Assembly (NCBI GenBank): GCA_964384025.1
Contig: CAYLJJ010000031.1
Location: 1-58,816, forward strand
Length of the DNA: 58,816 nt
Direction: 5' to 3'
From: CAYLJJ01 sp964384025
GTDB lineage: Bacteria > Myxococcota_A > Bradymonadia > UBA7976 > UBA1532
The position numbers and the translations under genes are program-made. Positions 8,917 through 18,123 of this stretch are shown here, in pieces. The notes beneath the pieces were generated by a model. The model ran no database searches and was not told the DNA's origin. It was given only the letters and a program-made list of their open reading frames with translations. The first letter of the stretch is position 1; each line of letters starts with the position of its first letter.

Positions 8917-11093
8917 TTAAGGGTCTGACCGGCAATCCTCTAAGCCAGAGATGAAGGGGGCGATTATCTCACGCACCTCCCAACAGCTCTCTGGGATCTC
9001 GACGCTCTCAAACAGCCCACACTGCTCAGTACAGATCTGCGTCCACTCCCCTACGTCGAAGTCAGGGCAGCCCTCGGTGCACTCGATGACCCGATCACAG
9101 AGGCCATTGCAGAGCGGCGGAGATGGGCATTGCTCTGCAAAGTCAGGGTATTGAAGCTCCGCCATCGCGATCATGGAGTCGCAGGCCAGATCGAAGCTTT
9201 GCCAGATCTCTCCAAACTGAGCGCAGTTCTCTACACAGCGTTCATCGGCTATAAAATCGGAGCCACAGTAGCGCTCAAGGCAGAACTCACTGTGAACGCA
9301 GAACTCCTCACAGCTGTTGATCTCTTCGCAGAGGTCCTCGAGGCTGAGATCCAGGCTCTCCAACAGCTCAGGGCAGGGCAGCTGCTCCTCAGCCGTCCCC
9401 ATCTCTGAACAGCGCTCTCAACGCAGCCAGCGAACCCAGCGCAGAGCTCTTCACAACCAGGTTCAAGAGGGGGACAAGACGCCGCGAACCCTGAAACGAC
9501 AGAGCGCCAAGTATCAACCAATGCGCCACAACCAGTGCCGAGAAGTGACCGGACGATCCCAACGCCGAACTGCTCACAGCCCTCCTGGAACTCCTCAATG
9601 AAGAGCAGCTGAGGCTCCGCACACTCAATTTCGGTGCAGTAGTTTAAGTACTCTCCCATCTCCTCACAGCTATCCAAGGACTCACAGCCATAGATCTCCT
9701 CTGAGAAGAGAGAGGTGGGCTTCTAACAGCACCTCAAGGCCACACCAACAAATATAAGCAGCACGCAGAAAATGTNNNNNNNNNNACGAGAGAGGGGAGC
9801 TGCGCCGACCAGCTCACGGCCTCTCCAACAGATCTATGCTCCAGGCAGTCATGGTGGCAATACTCCCAGAATTCCTCAACGCCCCCCCTCTGGGTCACAG
9901 CGCGTAGAATCGAGGCACTCGATCGGCTCTGCGCAGAGCCCTACCTCTCGGTCAGCGCACATCAAGGCACGATCACAGGATTCAGCGCAGTTCTGCTCAG
10001 GAGAGCAGAGTTCAACAAACTCAGAGAAGAACAGCTCCGCGCTCTCTACCATCTCCTCGCAGCTCATCGAGAAGAGAGGTTCAATGAGCTGATCAAACTC
10101 AACGCAGCGCTGGAAACAGCTCTCAAAGAGAAGCTCTGACTCCACCCAACATCCTCCCTCAGACTCAAGACAGGCGAGGAAGCGGTCACAGATGATGAGA
10201 CAGGAAGGCTCTGAGCCACCCTGACAGCTGGTCCGAAACTCTGGATCCAGACTGGCGATGTTGGAGACCAGCTCTTCACAACTCAACTCCAAGCTCTCTG
10301 GTTGCTCAAAGGCTGGACAACGCTCCATACAGCGGACTTGAACCTCCTCAAGGTCCCCTCGATGAAACTCAGGACAGAGCCTCAGCTCCTCCAGGGTGGC
10401 GCAGGAGGCCAGCTCGTTACAGAGCCCCTACAGGAGGCGCCGCACTCCTCCACCAAACCAGGGGCAAACTCATTCAACTGCAGGAAGCTCTGACAGGAGA
10501 AGTCGCTGAGAAAAGCTTCGATGGGGGCCAGCTGCTCACAGGAGTCCTCACAGCGCTCCATAGAGAAAGCGCCCCCCTCCTGAAGCAGCTCACCTGGACA
10601 GAATCTCCTCTACCTCCACGCAACTCCCAAAGGCCTCGCAGATCTGCGCGCAGTCTGAGGAGGGAGGAGTACAGCTCCCAGGGATCATCCTCTCGATCAG
10701 ATTCAGGAGCTGATCACAGCTCTCCTCCTCCAACACCCCAACGATGCTGGGGTGCTCCTGGCAATACTCCAGGCAGAGCTGATTAAGATCTGGGTTATCA
10801 CAAATATCCCAAGCACAGTCAGAGAGGCGCAGGCAGGCCTCCTCACAGCCAAAGAGGGGCTCGATGGGCTCCATATCGGGCGGCAGAGGTACCGCATCAT
10901 GAAGCTCCATGTCAGAAAAAAGCGACATGGCGTCGATCACAACATCAGGGAAGGGCCCTGAGTTGCCTCCATCTGAACCGTGAGCCATATCAAGCGAGGG
11001 GCTGGACCCCGCCTCATCGCTCTCCTCAGCCATCTCGATCTGACACCCTTGAAGGAGCAGCAACGCGCTGGCCGTCAGCCTAAGCATCTTCAT
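8917..11093 (-). pseudogene. Cys-rich lipoprotein gene broken by frameshifts and an assembly gap
   Basis: Four open segments on the minus strand (about 11093-10590, 10590-10430, 10430-9876, 9677-8917) read as one lipoprotein of roughly 720 aa. The N-terminus MKMLRLTASALLLLQGC has a clean lipobox (Cys17). The later segments repeat a pattern of Cys/Glu/Phe-rich modules such as CEELCAGFAGC and CDRFLACLESEGGC. I can follow the reading frame across breaks near 10590, near 10425-10431 (CCCC run), at 9881-9887 (seven C) and near 9403-9415. The 10-N gap at 9776-9785 hides more. Breaks at homopolymers beside a gap suggest sequencing error, but real decay is possible. It is convergent with the other Cys-rich lipoprotein gene 50 bases away. 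The repeats differ in detail from that neighbour. Confidence 0.7.
9776..9785. other. Assembly gap (10 N)
   Basis: A run of exactly ten N marks a scaffold gap of unknown true length inside the frameshifted Cys-rich lipoprotein gene. Confidence 0.99.
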
Positions 11094-11514
11094 GACTCTC
11101 CATCTTTTTTAAGGACGATAACCCACTCTCTTCCTTTTTTTAGGGGGGGCAAACCAAAGCGATCGAGAAGGAACCCATGATCGCTCACCCCGTCTTCTAA
11201 AGTGATGCTGGAGGTGTAAACACCCCGAACAGGTGTTTGAACTGCCGAACAGGTTCAAGCACTGATAAGCATCTTGCTCCTCTCGCCAGTGAACGGTCTC
11301 TTTAAAGATCACATGGAGTCAAATCATACTTGTCTGCTACTTCCCCCGAGGCATAAGGCGAGTTAAATGCTTCGAAATAATGAGTTGACAGAAAGGGATG
11401 ATTGAGCTTCTCCTCTGGGGGTGTCGGAGCTCAAGAATCATTTAGACTTAGAATAGAGCCTTGCCTTACGAGAGCAGTGGGGCGATACAACAGGCAAATA
11501 GGAGCAGGGTTATC
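11094..11514. other. Gene-free regulatory-looking region
   Basis: This is about 420 bases between the divergent broken lipoprotein gene and the small membrane protein gene. It contains the CCGAACAGGT repeat/hairpin pair (listed separately), a TTGACA at 11385-11390 with no clear -10 partner, and a TAGAAT at 11449-11454. No RNA gene is recognised. Confidence 0.4.
11218..11258. promoter_or_regulatory. Tandem hairpins with duplicated CCGAACAGGT motif
   Basis: CCGAACAGGT occurs at 11225-11234 and again at 11245-11254, exactly 20 bases apart (two helical turns). Each copy lies in the loop region of an inverted repeat: AAACACC/GGTGTTT (11218-11224 with 11232-11238) and TTGAAC/GTTCAA (11237-11242 with 11253-11258). 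A third CCGAACAG is at 11772-11779. The layout could be an operator pair or a paired RNA structure; I cannot tell which. Confidence 0.4.
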
Positions 11515-11730
11515 ATGGAAGGTCTTTTCGTCTTTGGCATCTTAACATTTATCGCCTGGATTTTATGGAAGAGTCGTAAGCTGATATGGGCGGTGCTGCT
11601 CTTCTCTGGAGCACTGATTGTTCTTGTAGCTTGGGAAGGAATCCTTGCCAATTCCCCCGAACTTGCTCTTGGACTCGGTTTGGTTGGAGCTGTGATTGGA
11701 GCTTGGAGGTTTACCAAAAAGAGGATATAA
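11515..11730 (+). CDS. Small membrane protein, unknown function
   Basis: A 71-aa hydrophobic protein beginning MEGLFVFGILTF. It has two to three predicted membrane helices separated by short basic turns (WKSRK, RFTKKRI) and ends in positive charge. The frame is open upstream to a TTG at 11461. The ATG at 11515 is preferred because AGGAGCAGGG lies just upstream and the extra residues look non-coding. It stands alone between the CCGAACAG hairpins and the dcw cluster. No family is recognised. Confidence 0.5.
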   Translation: MEGLFVFGILTFIAWILWKSRKLIWAVLLFSGALIVLVAWEGILANSPELALGLGLVGAVIGAWRFTKKRI

Positions 11731-12005
11731 CAATAGCAAATCAAAGTAACGTTGAACCATCAGAGCAGGTGCCGAACAGCTACCCCGAGAGTGCTGGATA
11801 TATTTTCAGTATTGCTTCTTATCCAATGGCCCGGAGCTGCGCTCTGCGAGATGCTGTACTGCGCAATATCTGAAAGGCAGTCCTCCCAACTTCTCAGCGC
11901 TCTCCTCGCGCGGAATAAGGTCTCTGTTCACTCTTCAAGAGCTTTTCATTTACCAAAGCTGATCCCGCTCTGTAGGCTGCCGGGCGTTTATCTAAGGAGA
12001 GAAGC
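11731..12005 (+). promoter_or_regulatory. Upstream region of the dcw cluster
   Basis: These 275 bases contain no supported gene; the place usually held by mraZ is empty. There is a TTGAAC at 11752, a third CCGAACAG at 11772-11779 and a TATATT at 11799-11804. A convincing -35/-10 pair with normal spacing is not visible. Promoter activity for the downstream cluster is inferred from position. Confidence 0.35.
11994..12000 (+). promoter_or_regulatory. Ribosome-binding site that fixes an AUC start for rsmH
   Basis: AAGGAGA at 11994-12000 is the only strong Shine-Dalgarno match in front of rsmH. Counting 6 bases after AAGGAG leads to the codon ATC at 12006. No ATG, GTG or TTG occurs in frame between the stop at 11973-11975 and the GTG at 12030. 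Confidence 0.5.
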
Positions 12006-12932
12006 ATCAAAACAGCGCTCCATATCCCTGTGCTCCCCGAAGCTGTTCTTCAACTCGCCCAGGTACAGCCGGGTGAGCTTTGGGTCGATTGCACCTTAGG
12101 CGCAGGCGGACACAGCCGCCTGCTCTTAGAGGCTGGCGCTCAGGTGATCGGCCTGGATCAAGACCCTGAGATCCGCGCTCATACTCAGGAGGCTCTCAAG
12201 GGCCAAGCGATCCGCATCCTGGCTGGGAACTTTCGAGATCTAGAGGCCCTGCTGGAGGCGCAAGGTCTTGGGAAGGTGAATGGGCTCCTGGCTGATCTGG
12301 GGGTCTCCTCCTACCAACTTGACACCCCCTCCCGAGGCTTCTCCTTCTCCTCTGATGGCCCTGTGGATATGCGTATGGATCCAAGCCTCCCTCAGAGCGC
12401 TGAGGGGCTCATCGAGAGCTTGGATGAGCGCGCCTTGGCGCGCCTGCTGCGCAGCTATGGAGAGGAGCCCCTCGCCCGCCCCATCGCTCGCGCCCTTAAG
12501 GCTTGGCTTCAGGGACCCCGCTCTACCCGCAGCTTGGCCCAGGCGGTGAGCGCGGCGATCCCCCGTCGCCTGCTCCATAAGCGTAAGCACCACCCGGCGA
12601 CGCGCAGCTTCCAAGCACTCCGTATCGCGGTGAATGATGAGCTGGGCGCCTTGGACGCTCTATTAGAGGCTCTGCCTGCGCTCCTTAAGCCGGGAGGTCG
12701 CGCTCTGATCATCTCTTTTCACTCTCTGGAGGATCGCCGAGTTAAGCGCGCCTTTCGAAGCTACTCTCGCCCCGCTGCGCCCCCCCGCCGAGGGCTGCCC
12801 CCACCTCCCTCGGCGCAGCCGCCCCTCTTTGAGGAGTTGAATTCAAAGGTGATCCGCGCTGATGCCGCAGAGCAGAGCCGCAATCGGCGCTCGCGCAGCG
12901 CGCTCCTACGGGGCCTGAGGAGGCACCCTTGA
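12006..12932 (+). CDS. rsmH: 16S rRNA (cytosine-1402-N4)-methyltransferase RsmH (MraW)
   Basis: SAM-dependent methyltransferase acting on C1402 of 16S rRNA; conventional first or second gene of the dcw cluster. The sequence shows the family N-terminus HIPVLPEAVLQL, the SAM motif VDCTLGAGGHS, the DLGVSSYQLD motif, GFSF(SS)DGPVDMRMDP, and the C-terminal IISFHSLEDRRVK and SRNRRSRSALLR motifs. The conserved HxPVL lies upstream of the first standard start (GTG at 12030), so that start would cut the fold. Starting at ATC 12006 gives 308 aa, normal for the family, with ideal ribosome-binding spacing. The start codon call is an inference; a sequencing error is the alternative. The end overlaps ftsL by 4 bases (TTGA). 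Confidence 0.93.
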   Translation: MKTALHIPVLPEAVLQLAQVQPGELWVDCTLGAGGHSRLLLEAGAQVIGLDQDPEIRAHTQEALKGQAIRILAGNFRDLEALLEAQGLGKVNGLLADLGVSSYQLDTPSRGFSFSSDGPVDMRMDPSLPQSAEGLIESLDERALARLLRSYGEEPLARPIARALKAWLQGPRSTRSLAQAVSAAIPRRLLHKRKHHPATRSFQALRIAVNDELGALDALLEALPALLKPGGRALIISFHSLEDRRVKRAFRSYSRPAAPPRRGLPPPPSAQPPLFEELNSKVIRADAAEQSRNRRSRSALLRGLRRHP

Positions 12933-13210
12933 GGTTCTTTCTCCTGACCCTCCTCTCTGTAGGGATCCTGGCTGGTTTGGGGATCTATCGAGTGCAAGGG
13001 CGCTATCTGGAGGTCCAGCTGGGCTTCCGCTTGATGGACCTTAACCGCCAACGTCAGAGGCTGGAGGATGAGCTTCAGCAGCTTCGTATCCTCCGTGAGG
13101 CTCTCTTGGCCCCCAAGCTGCTTCAAGCGCAAGGTCAGGCCGCAGGTTTACGGCTCCCCGGTCCCAGCTCGGTGCTCTTGATCGACAGGGAGGAAACTCA
13201 TGAGCGCTAA
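12929..13210 (+). CDS. ftsL: Cell division protein FtsL-like
   Basis: A 93-aa bitopic protein: short N-terminus, one membrane helix (FFLLTLLSVGILAGLGIY) and a Leu/Gln/Arg-rich coiled-coil segment (about residues 35-70). This is the FtsL/DivIC plan, and it sits in the usual ftsL position between rsmH and ftsI. FtsL forms the FtsQLB complex at the septum and its sequence is poorly conserved, so position and topology carry the call. TTG start overlaps the rsmH stop; the end overlaps ftsI by 11 bases. Confidence 0.75.
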   Translation: MRFFLLTLLSVGILAGLGIYRVQGRYLEVQLGFRLMDLNRQRQRLEDELQQLRILREALLAPKLLQAQGQAAGLRLPGPSSVLLIDREETHER

Positions 13211-15242
13211 CCGCTTCTGGCGGCGCGATCTCCTTGAACCAGGCCCTCAACCTCGCCGTCTCCTCCTGACCTCTGTATGTGTAGGACTGGGTCTCTTAAG
13301 CCTGCTGCTGCGAGCTGGATACCTTCAGCTTCAACAAAATGAGCACTATCTAAAACGAGGTGCTCGTCAGCATCAAAGCCAGATGAAGCAGCACGGTCGA
13401 CGCGGAGCGATCCTTGATCGTCAGGGTCGTCCCCTGGCTCTCACCGCGATGGCGCACTCTGTCGTCGCTGAGCCCAGGTTGATCGACGATCCTGAGGGGA
13501 CCTGGGCAAAGCTCAGCGCGATCTTAGCCCTAGGGCCTCTGCCCAAAGCCCTTCGCTCAAAGCGCTCCTTTTTATGGGTTCGGCGTCATATCTCTCCTGA
13601 TGCTGCTCAAAAGATCAAGGCTCTAAAACTGAAGGGAATCCGCTTGGATTTGGAACCTCATCGACACTATCCCAAGCAAAGCTTGGCAGGCGCGTTGCTG
13701 GGCTTTGTAGATCTGGATGGGCGAGGGCGAGAGGGTCTGGAGAAGAGCTATGATGATCTGCTCCGAGCTGAAGTGCTTCCCCTGGAGCTGTTGAGATCGG
13801 CGAGCCGACGCACAGCCCTGACAGGAGGGCTGCTCTCCAGTGAGGAACTCTCAGGTCATGATCTGCTCATCACCCTCCACAGCGGCATTCAACAGATCTG
13901 TGAAGAGCACCTCTATGCTCAGGTGAAGGAGATGAGGGCCAAGGGGGGAGTCGTGGTGGTGATGGATCCCAAAACAGGGGATCTCCTGGCGATGGCTCAG
14001 ACACCCGCCTTTGATCCCAACCTCTATCGGGTGGTTTCAGATAGAGCTGCCTATCGCAACCACGCTCTAGAGCACGTCGTCGAGCCCGGCTCCACCATCA
14101 AGCCTATCCTGGTCGCCGCCGCTCTGGATGCGAAAAAAACACGCAAAAAGAGCAGCTGGTCTGGCTTTCGAGGGAAAATCAAGGTGGGGCGCTACTGGAT
14201 CAGGGATGTTCACGTCGCCAAGAACAATCGTATGACGACCCTGGAGATCATTCAACACAGCTCCAATGTTGGAGCCACCCAGGTCGCTCAGCTCCTGGGT
14301 AAGCAGCTCTATTACCGCTATCTGCGCTCCTTTGGCTTTGGCGAATCCACAGATCTGGGGCTCTCTCTGGAGTCTTCAGGCAGGCTTCGCCCAGCGCGAA
14401 AGTGGGGTCAGATTCATCTCGCTACCTTCTCCTATGGCTACGGCCTAAGCGTGACTCCGTTGCAGATGGTTCGTGCCTATAGCGCCATCGCCAATGGGGG
14501 AGTGCTGATGCGACCTCGTCTACTCAAGGCGCTCTTGAACGCCAAGGGGCAGGCGATCAAAGAGTTTCCGGTGCGCCCCCTTCATCGCATCATCAGCGAG
14601 AGGGCTGCCCGTGATGTGACCGAGGGGATGTTTATGGTCACTCAGGAGGGAGGCACCGGGCGTCGGGCTCAGGTCCCAGGGCATAAGGCAGCAGGTAAGA
14701 CTGGGACCGCGCATCTCCCCAAGTTGGGGGGGCGTGGCTATGACAAAAACAGGGTACGGGCCAGCTTCGTCGGCTTCCTGCCCTTAGAAGATCCCCGTTT
14801 GGTGATCTATGTCGCCATCGATGAGCCTCGTAAGCAGCGCTATGGTGGATTGGTCGCTGGCCCTGTCTTCTCCAAGATCGCTCAGCAGGCGCTCCCTCTC
14901 CTGGGGATCTCCAACACTCTGGAGCTGGAGCTTGAACAGGAGGAGCTGGGAGATGAAGCCGAAGCGGCTGAGGGCATAGAGCCCCAGGCTCAGCCCTGGT
15001 GGTTTGTGCCGGGCAACCTCAACGGGGCGCCCACCCATCTGCTGCTCCCTGACTTTAAGGGACAAGCGCTCTCTAAGGTCCTCGCTCAAGCCGCCGAATT
15101 GGGGCTCAAGCTGCGATTTAAGGGAGCCGGACAGCTGCGCTCTCAGCGACCCCAAGCGGGGGCGCTGATCCCCCAAGGGGCTGAGGTGGAGCTGAGCCTA
15201 GCCCCCACAATCCGGCGCCCTAAGGAAAGGGAGATACGATGA
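13200..15242 (+). CDS. ftsI: Septal peptidoglycan transpeptidase FtsI (PBP3) with C-terminal PASTA domain
   Basis: A 680-aa class B penicillin-binding protein that cross-links septal murein. There is one N-terminal membrane helix (about residues 20-42), a dimerisation region with the RGAILDRQGRPLA motif, then the transpeptidase domain. This has the active-site S298-T-I-K301, S354-S-N356 and K500-T-G502. A PASTA domain (about 612-672) follows, starting at LPDFKGQALSKVL. E. coli FtsI lacks PASTA; it is seen in SpoVD/PBP2x-type and some delta-group enzymes, where it can bind murein or support septal placement. ATGA overlap with murE. Confidence 0.93.
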   Translation: MSANRFWRRDLLEPGPQPRRLLLTSVCVGLGLLSLLLRAGYLQLQQNEHYLKRGARQHQSQMKQHGRRGAILDRQGRPLALTAMAHSVVAEPRLIDDPEGTWAKLSAILALGPLPKALRSKRSFLWVRRHISPDAAQKIKALKLKGIRLDLEPHRHYPKQSLAGALLGFVDLDGRGREGLEKSYDDLLRAEVLPLELLRSASRRTALTGGLLSSEELSGHDLLITLHSGIQQICEEHLYAQVKEMRAKGGVVVVMDPKTGDLLAMAQTPAFDPNLYRVVSDRAAYRNHALEHVVEPGSTIKPILVAAALDAKKTRKKSSWSGFRGKIKVGRYWIRDVHVAKNNRMTTLEIIQHSSNVGATQVAQLLGKQLYYRYLRSFGFGESTDLGLSLESSGRLRPARKWGQIHLATFSYGYGLSVTPLQMVRAYSAIANGGVLMRPRLLKALLNAKGQAIKEFPVRPLHRIISERAARDVTEGMFMVTQEGGTGRRAQVPGHKAAGKTGTAHLPKLGGRGYDKNRVRASFVGFLPLEDPRLVIYVAIDEPRKQRYGGLVAGPVFSKIAQQALPLLGISNTLELELEQEELGDEAEAAEGIEPQAQPWWFVPGNLNGAPTHLLLPDFKGQALSKVLAQAAELGLKLRFKGAGQLRSQRPQAGALIPQGAEVELSLAPTIRRPKEREIR

Positions 15243-16723
15243 CTCTGGCAGAGCTGGCAAAGCTCCTCAATCTGCGCCTCATCAGAGGGGGCATCTTTGA
15301 GCCTGAAGGGGTCAGCCATGACAGCCGAGAGATCTCTTCAGGAGATCTCTTTGTTGCCCTCCCAGGACGGCAGTACGAGGGCTTGGCCTTCTGGCCTGCG
15401 GCTCAAGCTCGAGGGGCTCAGGCGATCGCCCTCCCCGAAGGCTTAGAGCCCCCCCCTGGGATCCCCGCGCTGGCCCTACCGGATGCGCGACGGGATCTCG
15501 GGCGCATCGCCGCTGAGCTAAACGCTCACCCCGCCCGCGATCTACGCTGCGTAGCGGTAACTGGGACCAATGGCAAGAGCACGGTGAGCAGCCTATTGGC
15601 TGAGATCCTCAGCGTAGGGGGGCGTCAAGCAGGCTTAGTGGGCACTTTAGAGCATCGTCTGGGAGCGGAACGCAGGTCCACCCGCTTTACGACCCCTGAG
15701 GCCCCCGCGCTGCAAATCTTGTTGGCGGAGATGCGGGATCGAGGGCTGGACACGCTGGTGATTGAAGCCAGCTCCATCGGTCTTGTAGAGCATCGCCTGG
15801 AGGGGATCGACTTTGAAGCCGCAGCCTTCCTTAACCTGAGCCCAGATCATCTAAACTATCATGGCGATATGCACAGCTATGCTGAGGCCAAGTGGCTCCT
15901 CTTTAGAGATCATCTCAGAGGTCAAGCGCTCCTGGACATAGAGGATCCCTTTGGACAGGTCCTGGCTGAGCGTCTCCCCAGCGAGCAGGTCTGGCGGCTC
16001 TCCCTCGATGATCCCCAAGCTGAGGTCTATTTTGAGAAGCTTGAGATGGACGCGGAGGGCATCCGAGGGCTGCTGAGAACGCCCTTGGGTAGCTTGAGGC
16101 TGCAGAGCCCTCTATTGGGGCGCTTTAACGCCCGCAATCTGGCCTGTGTCGCCGCCCTCGCCCTTCTGATCGACCTCCCTGCTGAGGCGATTCAAGAGGG
16201 GCTGAGAGAGGCTCGGGTGCGTGGTCGCCTAGAGGCTGTGCCCAATGATCGTAACCTGAACATCCTGATCGATTATGCTCACTCCGCCGATGCCCTTGAG
16301 CGGGTCTTAGCAGCCCTCCGTCCCCTCTGCCGAGGCAAGCTCTGGTGCCTCTTTGGCTGTGGTGGGGATCGTGATCCCAATAAGCGTGAGCCGATGGGCC
16401 GCGCAGCGGCCGCCGCGGATGGAGTGGTGCTGACCACTGACAATCCCCGCACAGAAGATCCAGCGCAGATCGCAGCGATGGCCTGCGCTGGAGCGGTCGC
16501 GGCGGGGCGGCCTCTGGTGGGCACTCCCACTCTGGGAGGAACCTGGGTAGAGCTGGATCGCCGCGCCGCCATTGAGGGCTTGATCCAAGCCGCGCGATCA
16601 GGAGACACCCTCCTCCTGGCGGGTAAGGGTCATGAGAGCTATCAGGAGATCCACGGAGTGCGACGTGATTTTGATGATCATCAGGTGGCTGCTGAGGCTT
16701 TGAGGGGGCTGTCATGGAGCTGA
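15239..16723 (+). CDS. murE: UDP-MurNAc-tripeptide synthetase MurE (meso-diaminopimelate-adding)
   Basis: A 494-aa cytoplasmic Mur ligase that adds the third stem-peptide residue. N-terminal UDP-binding domain (SHDSREISSGDLFVALPG), ATP-binding GTNGKST near residue 108, and a C-terminal domain with D401-N-P-R404 followed by TEDP. DNPR is the signature of enzymes using meso-diaminopimelate, not lysine, which predicts DAP-type Gram-negative murein. It overlaps ftsI by 4 bases and murF by 10 bases. Confidence 0.95.
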   Translation: MTLAELAKLLNLRLIRGGIFEPEGVSHDSREISSGDLFVALPGRQYEGLAFWPAAQARGAQAIALPEGLEPPPGIPALALPDARRDLGRIAAELNAHPARDLRCVAVTGTNGKSTVSSLLAEILSVGGRQAGLVGTLEHRLGAERRSTRFTTPEAPALQILLAEMRDRGLDTLVIEASSIGLVEHRLEGIDFEAAAFLNLSPDHLNYHGDMHSYAEAKWLLFRDHLRGQALLDIEDPFGQVLAERLPSEQVWRLSLDDPQAEVYFEKLEMDAEGIRGLLRTPLGSLRLQSPLLGRFNARNLACVAALALLIDLPAEAIQEGLREARVRGRLEAVPNDRNLNILIDYAHSADALERVLAALRPLCRGKLWCLFGCGGDRDPNKREPMGRAAAAADGVVLTTDNPRTEDPAQIAAMACAGAVAAGRPLVGTPTLGGTWVELDRRAAIEGLIQAARSGDTLLLAGKGHESYQEIHGVRRDFDDHQVAAEALRGLSWS

Positions 16724-18114
16724 GCACCGCAGATCTCTGCCAAGTGAGCTGGGGGCGGCTCCTCGCGGGCGAACATCGCCTTTTGCAGAACCCAAGCCTG
16801 GACAGCCGCAAGATGAAGCCAGGGGGCTGTTTCTTTGCCCTCAAAGGTCCCAACTTCAACGGACATCACTTCCTGAGCGCGGCGGTCAAGGCGGGAGCTG
16901 CGGTGGTGGTTTTAGAAGCCCCTCATCAACCTGAAAGGACCCTGCTGGATGGTCGCGTCACGGTGATCAGCGTGCCCAGCACCCAGCGCGCTCTAAAACA
17001 GTTGGCCATCCATCAACGACAGCGCTTCAAGGGACAAGTGTTGGGCATCACTGGCTCCAACGGGAAGACAACGACCAAGGAGCTATTGGCCGCCGTGCTC
17101 TCTGAGTTGGGACCCACTCATAAGACGGCGGGGAATCAAAACAACCATCTGGGAGTGCCCCTCAGCTTGATCGGTCTCAGCCCTCGACATCGCTTCGCTG
17201 TCTTTGAGATGGGGATGAACGCGCCGGGAGAGATCCGTCAGTTGGCCAGCTTGGTTCAACCTGAGCTGGCCGTGATCACCAGCGTCGGTGCAGCGCATCT
17301 GGAGGGTTTTAAAGATCTGGCCGCTATAGCCAGGGCCAAGGGAGAGCTGTTTCAAGCCCTCCCTCCGCAGGGCTTAGCGATCATGCCTTCCCATATCAAC
17401 TATCCTTGGATCCTCAGCTACAACCTGCGAGCCCGTCTGGAGTTGGTGGGCGCGCGCCTCCAAGACTCCATTTATCTTAAGAGCGTGAACCCTCTCCGCC
17501 GAGGGATCTCCGCTCAACTCCAGCTCAACAGGGAGCGAAGCATCCGCTTTCGTCTCAGGCTTCGCCTCAGCGGAAAATACAATATCTATAACGCTTTATT
17601 GGCTCTCTCTGCGGGGCTCTCGATGGGTGTCTCTCTAGAGGCGGCGCTGCACGCCCTTGCCCAGGTAGAGCCCGCTGAACTGCGAGGTGAGCTGTGTCCT
17701 CTCTCAGGAGGGGGGAACGCTATCCTGGACTGCTATAACGCCAACCCCGAATCGATGCTCACATCCTTACAAGACTTTCATCAGCGGGCTCCAGATGGCC
17801 TCCTCATCCTCGGGGATATGTTGGAGCTGGGAGCTCGTTCAGAAGCAGCTCATCAAGAGATCGGTCGAGCGGTCGCGGCGCTCTCTGGAGAACCCAGCCT
17901 GCTCTGTGTTGGAGCGCAGAGCTTGGCGATGGCTGAGGCCGCCCGAGCTGCGGGGATGGAGCGGGTCTACTGTGCTGCAGACGCTGAGGAGGCTGGAGCC
18001 CTACTCCTCAAGCTGAGGCGACCCGCCCAGGACCTCTTCTTTAAAGCCTCCCGGGGCTTGGCCCTGGAGCGCGCCTTTGAGATCCTCAACGCCAGCAAAC
18101 AGAGCACAGCCTGA
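16714..18114 (+). CDS. murF: UDP-MurNAc-pentapeptide synthetase MurF
   Basis: A 466-aa Mur ligase that adds D-Ala-D-Ala to the tripeptide precursor. ATP-binding GITGSNGKTTTKE near residue 112, the central NQNNHLGVPLSL and VFEMGMNAPGEI motifs, and the C-terminal DCYNANPESM motif are all diagnostic. Its ATG lies within the last codons of murE. It is followed by mraY after 9 bases with a GAGGAG binding site. Confidence 0.94.
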   Translation: MELSTADLCQVSWGRLLAGEHRLLQNPSLDSRKMKPGGCFFALKGPNFNGHHFLSAAVKAGAAVVVLEAPHQPERTLLDGRVTVISVPSTQRALKQLAIHQRQRFKGQVLGITGSNGKTTTKELLAAVLSELGPTHKTAGNQNNHLGVPLSLIGLSPRHRFAVFEMGMNAPGEIRQLASLVQPELAVITSVGAAHLEGFKDLAAIARAKGELFQALPPQGLAIMPSHINYPWILSYNLRARLELVGARLQDSIYLKSVNPLRRGISAQLQLNRERSIRFRLRLRLSGKYNIYNALLALSAGLSMGVSLEAALHALAQVEPAELRGELCPLSGGGNAILDCYNANPESMLTSLQDFHQRAPDGLLILGDMLELGARSEAAHQEIGRAVAALSGEPSLLCVGAQSLAMAEAARAAGMERVYCAADAEEAGALLLKLRRPAQDLFFKASRGLALERAFEILNASKQSTA

Positions 18115-18123
18115 GGAGGTATC

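Noticed and set aside
8904..8923. CCCTTA/TAAGGG hairpin between the two Cys-rich genes as a terminator
   Set aside because: Short stem overlapping a stop codon and no T-run.
11752..12099. 115-codon plus-strand frame before rsmH, in the mraZ position
   Set aside because: It shows no MraZ motif and overlaps rsmH in another frame; composition looks non-coding.
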